A stretch of DNA of 12,714 nucleotides from Phycisphaerae bacterium (GTDB taxonomy: Bacteria; Planctomycetota; Phycisphaerae; Tepidisphaerales; Tepidisphaeraceae). The stretch is taken from positions 1-12,714 of the forward strand of contig JACMJD010000735.1 in NCBI GenBank assembly GCA_014380825.1, given 5' to 3'. Every line of letters begins with the position of its first letter. Position 1 is the first letter of the stretch. This document shows positions 5,778 to 12,336 of this stretch, one piece after another. The notes beneath the pieces are model-generated. The model ran no database searches and had not been told where the DNA came from. It saw only the letters and a list, made by a program, of their open reading frames with translations. The translations under genes and the position numbers were made by a program.

Positions 5778-5869
5778 GAATCGAGATCGGCGGCCGTCTC
5801 GTTGAGCGTCGCGAGACTCATAGCCGATTTTTTCGCATCGACCACTTTCTCGCTGTGCTCGGATCGGCG

Positions 5870-8620
5870 TCAGGTCACCATATGCGCCGGCTTCGGCAGC
5901 TCATCATGGATCGTCTGCTGCTTCGGCTGGTCGCCGTTGTAGCTGAACAGGATCATGTCGTCGTCGATCTTGGCCTGAAGGTGCACGGGCCGGCCCCAGA
6001 TTCGGTAGACGCTCTTGAGCGTCTCAACCGCGAGCTTGATTTCGATGTCCAGGCCGTTGTGCTTGTGGGCCATGTACAGCTCGCCGCGGTTGGCGTAGTT
6101 GCCGTCGACGACGTAGATGAACGGTCGGCCGAGGTTCGTCAGTTGGTACAGCATCGTCTGTTTGATGCGCACCGGATCGCGGCTGATGATGCGAAGCTGG
6201 CCCGTGTGCGGGTCTTTGCCATATTGATAGAACTTGTGCTTCTCGATCCATTCGGGCGTCATGAATTCGTCGATAAAATTCACGTCGTTGTAGACGCGAC
6301 GCACTTCGAAAATCTTCTCGCGGCCTAAGCCCAGACCTTTATCCCACCGCTTCTTTTCGCCGAGGTGATCGGCCTCTTCGTATTCTTTTCCGAATCGGCC
6401 CTTGTTCCAGCGGTCTTCGATATCGCGGAACAGCTCGATCCCGATCTTGTACGGATTGAAATTCCCCGGCGGCATGTGAACGGTGCCGCTGTGATGATCC
6501 GCGTAGTCGATGATCTCGCTGGCCGTCACGAAGTGCTTGCTCATCAGCGTGCTGTGCCAGTAGCTGTTATGATTGATGAAGCCCTGGGCGACGTATCGGT
6601 GCGTTTCCTGCACCGAAATGTCGTAAACATCTGCGCGACCGTGCTCGACAGAAACGATTTCGTCTTCCCAATTCTCTTCTAGATACCATTGATGTCCATC
6701 GAGATAATCCTTCAACGCCGCGACTTTTCGCGACAGGCCGAATCCAACTTCGCGCGCGAATTTCTCGGCGGATTCTCCGGTGATGTGAACGTGCCAGCAG
6801 CCGTCTTTGTGCGGCCGGCGTCGAGAGAGGATTCCGAAATTCATCAGCAGCAGTTGAATGGTCTTACTCAACTCGATGCTCGAGGTCGATAGGATCACGC
6901 CTTGCTCACCTGAGTAGCCGTCGCAATCAAAATAGGCCCGAAGAAATGCGGCGACAACAGAACGCGGCGATCGGAGGACGCACTGCGGAACAGATTTCAC
7001 TCGCGCGCTCGGACCGTGTGTCAGACCGATGGCGTCGACCAGGAAATCCGACAGCGTCTGGCTGTGAATCAAAACCCGCGCGCGATTGCCGTCCTGACGC
7101 ACAATTGGCTCGAGCCCGAACAAATCCACAGACAGCGCTGCGAACGATTTCGCCTGCTCGTCGTCACCGGTTGTCAGACCGACATGTCGATTGACCCGGC
7201 TGATGTGTCCGTCACCGATCAGGTATCCCAGAAGCGCTCCGAAGCGTTCATCAACGATTGTGGGAATCCGGCAGGCCGAGCGCTTGGTGTGGCACTTGGA
7301 AATGGCGACGTTGGTTGGATTGTCATATTCCAGCAACGCGGTGGAGATCGTTCCCGCTTCACGAACTCTCCGACCGGCGCGGTGCCGCAGCACGGTCCAA
7401 ACGGAAACTCCGGATCGCGCAGCGACATCGTCAAGATTGACGCGTGTGGCCGGCTTCCAGTCGAGCGACACCGGCGACGCGCTCCAAAGGTTCTCGCCGC
7501 CAGAGATACGCACTCGATCGCCCGGTTTCATCTCGTCCAGGCGTCGCCAGGTTCCATCGGGAAGCATCACGCGATGGTTGTTCGATCCGCCCAGGCACAA
7601 TCCGCGTCGAGTTCGGATGTCGATCACTTTGCGGCCTGGGATGATGTTTCGATCGTAGACTGCGCGACGCTGCTCCCCGTCACTGACGCTCGCGGTTTCA
7701 TTCAGTCCTACCAACTCACTCATGCTGATCACGCCGCGGTCGGTAAACACGAGGCTTTCGCTTCGAAGGCACGCCCAGCCTTCGTTCATGACTTTCGTCA
7801 TACCCTGCGGCGCGAAGTAGTAGCTTTCTTCGCGAATGATCGAGAGACAGTCGGTCTGCCAGTCATCCAGGTGCGCATGTTCGAGCAAGTACTGAAGCAC
7901 ATCGCGCGTCGGGCGCGACGGCGTGACGTGACGCATCTTCGCCTTGTCGTCGCGAAGCTTCTTCGCTTCCGCTTCGAGCTTGGCGGGCGGGTTGATCCAG
8001 CGGTCCAGATAATCTTTCGTCTTGAACTTGCCTGAATTCGGATCTTCGCGATCGCCTCGGCCCGGTTCTACCCTGGCGTTTTCATTCGGGCCGCGGTTGA
8101 GAAACATGCTGTGCGGGTCGATCAGGTCTTCAACGCTCAGGCAGATATCCAGCCACTTCTCGACCGTGTCGTAGCCGTGCTTTTCGATATGGCGACGCAC
8201 GCGCGTGCTGTGGTTCGCCATCTCGTCCATCATTTTGCGATTGGTTTTGCTGAACCAGTAATTGTTCTTGAAGAAATCGCTGTGGCCATACACGTGCGCG
8301 ATGACCAGTTTCTGATCGACCAGCGCATTGCTCTCCTGCAAATATGCGTAGCACGGATCGTTGTTGATCACCATCTCGTAGATGCGGCCGAGCCCGTAAT
8401 GATGCTGCTTGCGCAGGCGTTCGTAATCCGCGCCGAATTTCCAATGCGGATACCGCTGCGGGAACCCGCCATACGCGGCGATCTGGTTCATCTGCTCGTA
8501 GTCGCACATCTCAAAGATGGTCGGAAAGAAATCCAGACCATACGAGCGCGCCTGCTCACGGATCTGCTTCTTGGCGGCGAGGAGTTCGTCGGGGAATGGT
8601 GCGAGTGTGTGCGATGCCAT
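5870..8620 (-). CDS. SpoVR family protein precursor containing an in-frame intein
   Basis: SpoVR/YcgB proteins work with PrkA/YeaG kinase and YeaH in a conserved stress and sporulation-associated module; the biochemical role is unsettled. With the ATG at 8620 (preceded by AAGGAA, eight-base spacing) the precursor is 916 residues; an ATG at 8641 would add seven. The N-extein carries [27 protein letters not shown] and [12 protein letters not shown], and ends K-V-M-N-E-G-W-A. The C-extein resumes S-Y-W-H-S and holds [10 protein letters not shown] and Y-V-V-D-G-N-Y. Removing 402 intein residues leaves about 514, a normal SpoVR length with a continuous N-E-G-W-A-S-Y-W-H motif. Both exteins are intact. 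The gene is divergent from slyD. The partner YeaH gene is on the same strand at the right edge, 3.5 kb upstream. Confidence 0.95.
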   Translation of the reverse strand: MASHTLAPFPDELLAAKKQIREQARSYGLDFFPTIFEMCDYEQMNQIAAYGGFPQRYPHWKFGADYERLRKQHHYGLGRIYEMVINNDPCYAYLQESNALVDQKLVIAHVYGHSDFFKNNYWFSKTNRKMMDEMANHSTRVRRHIEKHGYDTVEKWLDICLSVEDLIDPHSMFLNRGPNENARVEPGRGDREDPNSGKFKTKDYLDRWINPPAKLEAEAKKLRDDKAKMRHVTPSRPTRDVLQYLLEHAHLDDWQTDCLSIIREESYYFAPQGMTKVMNEGWACLRSESLVFTDRGVISMSELVGLNETASVSDGEQRRAVYDRNIIPGRKVIDIRTRRGLCLGGSNNHRVMLPDGTWRRLDEMKPGDRVRISGGENLWSASPVSLDWKPATRVNLDDVAARSGVSVWTVLRHRAGRRVREAGTISTALLEYDNPTNVAISKCHTKRSACRIPTIVDERFGALLGYLIGDGHISRVNRHVGLTTGDDEQAKSFAALSVDLFGLEPIVRQDGNRARVLIHSQTLSDFLVDAIGLTHGPSARVKSVPQCVLRSPRSVVAAFLRAYFDCDGYSGEQGVILSTSSIELSKTIQLLLMNFGILSRRRPHKDGCWHVHITGESAEKFAREVGFGLSRKVAALKDYLDGHQWYLEENWEDEIVSVEHGRADVYDISVQETHRYVAQGFINHNSYWHSTLMSKHFVTASEIIDYADHHSGTVHMPPGNFNPYKIGIELFRDIEDRWNKGRFGKEYEEADHLGEKKRWDKGLGLGREKIFEVRRVYNDVNFIDEFMTPEWIEKHKFYQYGKDPHTGQLRIISRDPVRIKQTMLYQLTNLGRPFIYVVDGNYANRGELYMAHKHNGLDIEIKLAVETLKSVYRIWGRPVHLQAKIDDDMILFSYNGDQPKQQTIHDELPKPAHMVT
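6566..7771 (-). mobile_element. Intein with LAGLIDADG homing endonuclease, inserted in SpoVR
   Basis: The intein spans 402 residues from Cys1 (codon 7771-7769) to Asn402 (6568-6566); the next residue is Ser. Splicing blocks are all recognisable. Block A is [10 protein letters not shown] at the start, and block B is S-N-N-H with His66 (Ser instead of the usual Thr three residues earlier). Block F is [14 protein letters not shown], and block G is I-N-H-N at the end. The endonuclease has two LAGLIDADG helices, L-L-G-Y-L-I-G-D-G (intein residues 180-188) and [10 protein letters not shown] (276-285), each with its acidic residue, so it looks active. Between block B and the first LAGLIDADG helix lies a helix-turn-helix-like stretch. 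Part of the intein (6601-6720) is about 48% GC by hand count, lower than a sampled flanking extein stretch at about 60%. Confidence 0.95.
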
Positions 8621-8644
8621 ACAAGCGTTCCTTAACTGCAATGA

Positions 8645-8650
8645 ATTCTA
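8645..8650 (-). promoter_or_regulatory. -10 box TAGAAT of spoVR
   Basis: TAGAAT (5/6 match) on the minus strand at 8650-8645 would start transcription near 8638, leaving a short leader that contains the AAGGAA Shine-Dalgarno sequence before the ATG at 8620. No convincing -35 box is seen. It lies in the 133-bp divergent region between spoVR and slyD, in which I see no other gene. Confidence 0.35.
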
Positions 8651-8753
8651 GTGCGCGCAGACCGCGCCCTGCCATCTTTATCGGTCCGATCGGGTTTCAA
8701 AGCCCTCGCTTTTTGGACTATCTCACACGCTTGGGGTGCGTTAGTTTCCCCGG

Positions 8754-9242
8754 ATGCGAATCACGAGAGACACCGTCGTGAGCATGGACTACACGCTGAC
8801 TGGACCGAATGGCAACGTGATCGACACCAGCCAGGGTCGCGAGCCGCTGGTCTATATGCAGGGCGCCGGAAACGTCATCCCGGGCCTGGAGCGCGAGCTG
8901 GAAGGCAAGTCGGCGGGCGACCAAATCAATGTCACGATCGCTGCCAAGGATGCGTACGGCGAGCGCGATGACCGCATGATGCAATCCGTTCCGCGCGAGA
9001 TGTTCAAAGGCGTCGACAACATTCAGCCGGGCATGCAATTTCAGGCCAACGGACCGAATGGAGAACGGCGCATGGTCACCGTTGCGAAGGTCGAGCCGGA
9101 CACTGTGACGGTCGATGCGAATCACCCGCTGGCGGGAATGCCGCTGACGTTTGATGTGAAGGTTGTCGATGTTCGAGATGCGACCGCCGAGGAAAAATCA
9201 CATGGTCACGCGCACGAGCCGGGTGGGCACGAACATCATTGA
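8754..9242 (+). CDS. slyD: SlyD-type FKBP peptidyl-prolyl cis-trans isomerase
   Basis: This 162-residue cytoplasmic folding helper and isomerase has the split FKBP fold with an inserted chaperone flap. The N-terminal FKBP half contains V-S-M-D-Y-T-L-T-G-P-N-G-N-V-I-D-T and V-I-P-G-L-E-R-E-L-E-G (about residues 42-52). The insert runs from about D-A-Y-G-E-R to the T-V-D-A-N-H-P-L-A-G segment, after which the fold closes with L-T-F-D-V-K-V-V-D-V-R. The C-terminus is histidine-rich (H-G-H-A-H-E-P-G-G-H-E-H-H), matching the metal-binding tail of SlyD proteins, which bind nickel and other metals. It is divergent from spoVR, and its stop codon overlaps the convergent small membrane-protein gene by seven bases. 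Identification is firm; metal specificity is inferred. Confidence 0.93.
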   Translation: MRITRDTVVSMDYTLTGPNGNVIDTSQGREPLVYMQGAGNVIPGLERELEGKSAGDQINVTIAAKDAYGERDDRMMQSVPREMFKGVDNIQPGMQFQANGPNGERRMVTVAKVEPDTVTVDANHPLAGMPLTFDVKVVDVRDATAEEKSHGHAHEPGGHEHH

Positions 9243-9502
9243 TGAGGCCGCTTGATTCGGCTGCGTCGCAGCGCGCGAATTCCTATGAATAATGCGGCGC
9301 TGCCGGCGCCGGTCGTGATTGCGGCTGGAGCGACCCTATCAGTCCACCTGCCTGGAATGAGGACGGCAAAGACAAATCCCAGGAAAACCAGCGCGGCACC
9401 GCAAATCAGCGCCACGAGCCCGAACGCCAGTTCCGTTCCCGACGTACGCGTCGGCGTTGGAGCCTCATATCCCAGCACAGGCTGATCGCGGCGGTCCGAC
9501 AT
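9236..9502 (-). CDS. Small two-helix membrane protein with G-Y-E motif (88 residues)
   Basis: The protein begins M-S-D-R-R-D-Q-P-V-L-G-Y-E-A-P-T-P and has two hydrophobic helices at about residues 25-50 and 58-77, with a short R-W-T-D-R loop and a strongly basic C-terminus (R-A-L-R-R-S-R-I-K-R). The layout and the G-Y-E lead match the protein at 5574-5777, and short proteins of this kind are common in planctomycetes. It starts 11 bases after the GT2 glycosyltransferase stop codon on the same strand, so the two are probably co-transcribed. The same frame is open far upstream inside the glycosyltransferase gene, but that part is an out-of-frame artefact. No function is known. Confidence 0.75.
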   Translation of the reverse strand: MSDRRDQPVLGYEAPTPTRTSGTELAFGLVALICGAALVFLGFVFAVLIPGRWTDRVAPAAITTGAGSAALFIGIRALRRSRIKRPHQ

Positions 9503-9513
9503 GTGTCCGCATT

Positions 9514-10458
9514 CTATCGCGTCGCGACTTGATCGCTGAAATCTACTCGCGGCGGCAGGCGTGGTTCGATGTCTTCCAGCAGCACCGGCTTTCGTCGCCG
9601 AATTTCGAGATATGCACGATACGCCTGCCGAGAGATCGGCCGGCGCGTTGGCCAGGCGAGGAGCGACGAGCCGATTCCCCACCCTAAGCCTGTCAGTTTC
9701 GCCAATCCTTGTCCGCGCGAGCGGACCGATTCCACCAGTCCGCGCGCGATCTGTCCCGCCATCACACCGGGAGCGTAAAGCGCGGGAACGTTTAGCCAGA
9801 CTGCAAACAGCGTGTTGCGCGCAAGCCGGCGCATCGACTTCGCGTTGTACTTGCTGGCGATGATGTAATGCCGAATCAACCCGTGCCGGCCGATGCGGAT
9901 CACGTAGCCGGCGCCGTGCAGGCGCACGCCGAATTCGGCTTCTTCCACCCAATGCACCAGGCGCGGCTCGCAGCCGCCCAGGTCGTTGTAGACGGCGCGA
10001 CGGATCGCGCAGGCGACGCCGACGAACGAGCTGGTCAGCCAGATGCGCGATGCATCGGGCGCGGGCGGTACAACGCTGGGTTCTTCGGCGCCATCCCGGT
10101 GATTCACGAACGGCACGGCCACCGCGCCGATCCGCGGGTGCGAGAATGCCTGGATGGTTCGCGCGAGCGTGTCCGGTTCCGCGAACACCGCGTCGTCGTC
10201 GATCCACGCAAGGATCGGTGAACTCGCGGCCAGCGCCGCGACGTTCCGGGCCGCGGACGTCCCGATGCCGGGGCGAAGCGTTTTGACGATCACGTTGGGA
10301 AATTTCGCCGCGATGTACGGCCCGGTTTCGTCGTTCGAGCCGTCGTCGACGACGATCACTTCGAATGCGCAGCCCTGCTGCGCCAGCGCCGACGCCACGG
10401 ATCGTTCGCAGATTTCGCGACGGTTTCGAGTGGCAATGATTACGCTGACATCGGGCAT
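9514..10458 (-). CDS. Family 2 glycosyltransferase
   Basis: This 314-residue GT-A fold glycosyltransferase starts M-P-D-V-S-V-I-I-A-T-R-N-R-R-E at the ATG at 10458, the usual beginning of the fold. It shows V-V-D-D-G-S-N-D (36-43) for the nucleotide, W-I-D-D-D-A (85-90) as the DxD metal and sugar-nucleotide motif, and E-E-A-E-F (172-176) as the acceptor-side acidic motif, followed by I-R-H-Y (195-198). The C-terminal part (about 215-270) has amphipathic or weakly hydrophobic helices, as in enzymes bound to the inner membrane face. The longer frame up to 10608 is rejected because it overlaps the divergent FkbM gene and looks non-coding. It is probably co-transcribed with the downstream membrane protein and divergent from an FkbM methyltransferase, suggesting a role in modifying a surface glycan. 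The sugar is not predictable. Confidence 0.9.
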   Translation of the reverse strand: MPDVSVIIATRNRREICERSVASALAQQGCAFEVIVVDDGSNDETGPYIAAKFPNVIVKTLRPGIGTSAARNVAALAASSPILAWIDDDAVFAEPDTLARTIQAFSHPRIGAVAVPFVNHRDGAEEPSVVPPAPDASRIWLTSSFVGVACAIRRAVYNDLGGCEPRLVHWVEEAEFGVRLHGAGYVIRIGRHGLIRHYIIASKYNAKSMRRLARNTLFAVWLNVPALYAPGVMAGQIARGLVESVRSRGQGLAKLTGLGWGIGSSLLAWPTRRPISRQAYRAYLEIRRRKPVLLEDIEPRLPPRVDFSDQVATR

Positions 10459-10574
10459 TGATTGTTCGCTTCGGTTGGGCGCGGGATTATCGGAAGACTG
10501 GACGGCAATGCAACGATCCGTTCGCGCGATCGCAGTGTTGGCGAGGCGATTGCGTTTTCGGATAGCATGCGGCG

Positions 10575-11543
10575 ATGCCGGAATCAGACGCCCCGCCGGG
10601 TGCATCAAACGCGAAGATCGCGCCCGTGACGGTTGACGCCGAGACGATCGACAATTGGTCGAAATCGCCTGGTTTTTCGCTGCAGATGCTGCTGTGCGTC
10701 ATTCGACTGCTGCCGCGCGGACGCGGCGTGGTCTCGCGATGGTTCGGCCGACACGTCATGCGGAACATGCGCCGATCGATCCGCATGCCGGGCGGCGAGC
10801 TGGTCGCAATCGATCCGCACAATCTCGAAGTCTACCTGCTCAACGCGATCTCGGCCGACCGAAATGTCGACGTCGTCCTGCGCGCGATCAACGCGATTTT
10901 GAAGATGACGGCATCAAAGAAAAACGTGTTCTACGACATCGGCGCCAACGCGGGCTTCGTCACGCTCGCCGTCGCCAAGCGCTTCGGCGACGCCGTGCAA
11001 ATCGTCTCCTTCGAACCGCAACCCGTGCTGGCCGAGCGCGTGGCGATCTCGGCGCGGCTAAATCAATTCAAAAACATCCAAGTCTATTCGCTGCTGCTCG
11101 GCGACCAGACCGGCGAGATGGATCTGTTCGTCCCAACGCTGGGCGTCGGCGCGTCTTCAGTGTGGTGGGACAAACAATCGCCGGGCGTGCAGACGATCCG
11201 CCGACCAGTCGAACGGCTGGACGCGTTAGTTGAGTCGGATCAAATCGCGCCGCCGACGCTGATCAAAATCGACGTCGAAGGCGCCGAGCGAATGGTGCTG
11301 GGCGGCGCGAAGGAATTACTCGCGAAACACCAGCCGGTCCTGCTGTTCGAATCGTTCGGCGAGACCGCGGATGAGCTGGAAGAGCGGCGAAAAATCCTCG
11401 AGCTGATCTCGTCGTCCGCTGCGTACGAGTTCTACTTCGTCGAATCCGCCGGCAAATTCCGCCCGATCGATCAAAGCGCTGGCACAGACTCCGACGACAT
11501 CCTCGCCGCCCCGCGCGGCTGGACACCGCCCTCTTCGTTTTGA
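10575..11543 (+). CDS. FkbM family methyltransferase
   Basis: This 322-residue protein carries the FkbM SAM-dependent methyltransferase domain. Motif I is F-Y-D-I-G-A-N-A-G-F-V-T-L (119-131), the acidic loop S-F-E-P-Q-P is at 145-150, and L-I-K-I-D-V-E-G-A-E-R-M-V-L-G-G-A (229-245) is the family signature, followed by P-V-L-L-F-E-S (254-260). FkbM enzymes O-methylate sugars, polyketides or other small molecules. The first 90 residues are less typical and contain a short hydrophobic stretch (L-Q-M-L-L-C-V-I-R-L-L, 36-46). It is divergent from a GT2 glycosyltransferase over 116 bp, which makes sugar O-methylation a reasonable inference. A weak -10-like TAGCAT lies six bases before the ATG. Its stop is seven bases from the convergent Uma2 gene. 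Confidence 0.9.
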   Translation: MPESDAPPGASNAKIAPVTVDAETIDNWSKSPGFSLQMLLCVIRLLPRGRGVVSRWFGRHVMRNMRRSIRMPGGELVAIDPHNLEVYLLNAISADRNVDVVLRAINAILKMTASKKNVFYDIGANAGFVTLAVAKRFGDAVQIVSFEPQPVLAERVAISARLNQFKNIQVYSLLLGDQTGEMDLFVPTLGVGASSVWWDKQSPGVQTIRRPVERLDALVESDQIAPPTLIKIDVEGAERMVLGGAKELLAKHQPVLLFESFGETADELEERRKILELISSSAAYEFYFVESAGKFRPIDQSAGTDSDDILAAPRGWTPPSSF

Positions 11544-11550
11544 GGATTCT

Positions 11551-12111
11551 CTAGGGAAGCTTGAAGACTTTGGCGAGCGGCAGCACGAAGCCTGGCAGTA
11601 AGGTCTCTTTCGCAATCTCGTCGGTCGTGCGTAGCATTCGCGGCGGCTGTCCGACGCGATGAACCACAACGGTCATTGTTTGCGGATCGGCCACCCACAC
11701 GGTTTGGGTGCCGTGCGCCAGCCACATGTTCACCTTCTCAGATACTTCGCGCCTCGAGTCATCGGGCGAAGCCACCTCCACGGCGAGGTCAGGAACGCCT
11801 TCGAAGAAACCCTTGGGAAGAGGGACGATTAAACGATCTTTTCGAACGAAGCTAGCGTCCGGTGCACGCACCAAATCGGGATTGCTTTCGATTTTGAATC
11901 CCGTTTCTGCCGCCAACACGATGCCCAAGTCGTGCTGATCAACAAACTCGCTTAGGAACCGGCCAAACCGCATGGCGACAATTCCGTGAGGCACTCCAGC
12001 GGGACTCATCATCACGAGTTCTCCGTAGATCAATTCGCAGCGGCCGATGTCGCCCATCGCGAGGAGCTCGTCGGCGGTGATCGATTTCGTTTTGGTCGCC
12101 TGCATCTTCAC
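11551..12111 (-). CDS. Uma2 family (DUF820) putative PD-(D/E)XK endonuclease, copy 2
   Basis: This 186-residue Uma2 protein can start at a GTG (12111) or an ATG two codons later (12105); a -10-like stretch GTATACGATACAAG immediately upstream allows very short leaders for either. Motifs, numbered from the GTG, are C-E-L-I-Y-G-E-L (25-32), H42 in G-V-P-H-G, R-A-P-D-A-S-F-V (82-89, D85), V-P-D-L-A-V-E-V-A-S-P-D-D (106-118, E112) and S-E-K-V-N-M-W (124-130, K126). The predicted nuclease residues are all present. It differs widely from copy 1 at 4965-5534 outside these motifs, so this is not a recent duplication. It lies between the FkbM gene (convergent, seven-base gap) and a small membrane-protein gene upstream. 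Cellular role is unknown. Confidence 0.9.
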   Translation of the reverse strand: MKMQATKTKSITADELLAMGDIGRCELIYGELVMMSPAGVPHGIVAMRFGRFLSEFVDQHDLGIVLAAETGFKIESNPDLVRAPDASFVRKDRLIVPLPKGFFEGVPDLAVEVASPDDSRREVSEKVNMWLAHGTQTVWVADPQTMTVVVHRVGQPPRMLRTTDEIAKETLLPGFVLPLAKVFKLP

Positions 12112-12159
12112 TTGTATCGTATACCAACGAGACGGACGGGGGGAGGAGTTTCCAGCGCC

Positions 12160-12336
12160 CTATCGCAGCGGCGAGCGATGGCGGATTAGTTGGATAGTCC
12201 CTGCGGCGAGAAGACAAACGCCCGGCCCGCCGAACACGAGTCTCGGTCTTATTTCGGTCGTCAGCAAAAGCGACGATGCAATAACCAGCATCAGGCCGAG
12301 TCCGATCAGCAGCCATCCAACGGCACGCGCAGACAC
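12160..12336 (-). CDS. Small two-helix membrane protein directly following the yeaH-like gene
   Basis: A GTG at 12336 abuts the TAA stop of the DUF444 gene (TAAGTG, no intervening base) and opens 58 codons. The product is V-S-A-R-A-V-G-W-L-L-I-G-L-G-L-M, a first hydrophobic helix to about residue 25, then a charged turn T-E-I-R-P-R-L. A second hydrophobic stretch (about 34-51) follows, and the C-terminus is basic, R-H-R-S-P-L-R. The two clean helices and the basic ends are unlikely in random sequence, and the stop-start junction suggests translational coupling to the upstream gene. It resembles the other short two-helix proteins in this window in layout but lacks the G-Y-E motif. It fills most of the gap before Uma2 copy 2. 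Function is unknown. Confidence 0.5.
   Translation of the reverse strand: MSARAVGWLLIGLGLMLVIASSLLLTTEIRPRLVFGGPGVCLLAAGTIQLIRHRSPLR

Noticed and set aside
5828..5833. Programmed ribosomal frameshift at the six-A run
   Set aside because: The shift required to join the frames is +1, and neither a standard slippery heptamer nor a downstream stimulatory structure is evident; an indel or sequencing error is simpler.
7016..8035. Long plus-strand frame (339 residues) opposite spoVR and its intein
   Set aside because: It is antisense to a gene with unmistakable SpoVR and intein motifs; its translation is rich in Arg/His with no recognisable domain, as expected from a shadow of a GC-rich gene.
9236..10207. 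Minus-strand frame of 323 residues covering the glycosyltransferase in another frame
   Set aside because: Only the last 88 codons (9236-9502) look like a protein; the rest is an out-of-frame, Arg/Ala-rich reading of the GT2 gene.
10459..10608. N-terminal extension of the GT2 glycosyltransferase by 50 residues
   Set aside because: It would overlap the start of the divergent FkbM gene and cover the shared promoter region; the GT-A fold starts at the 10458 ATG.
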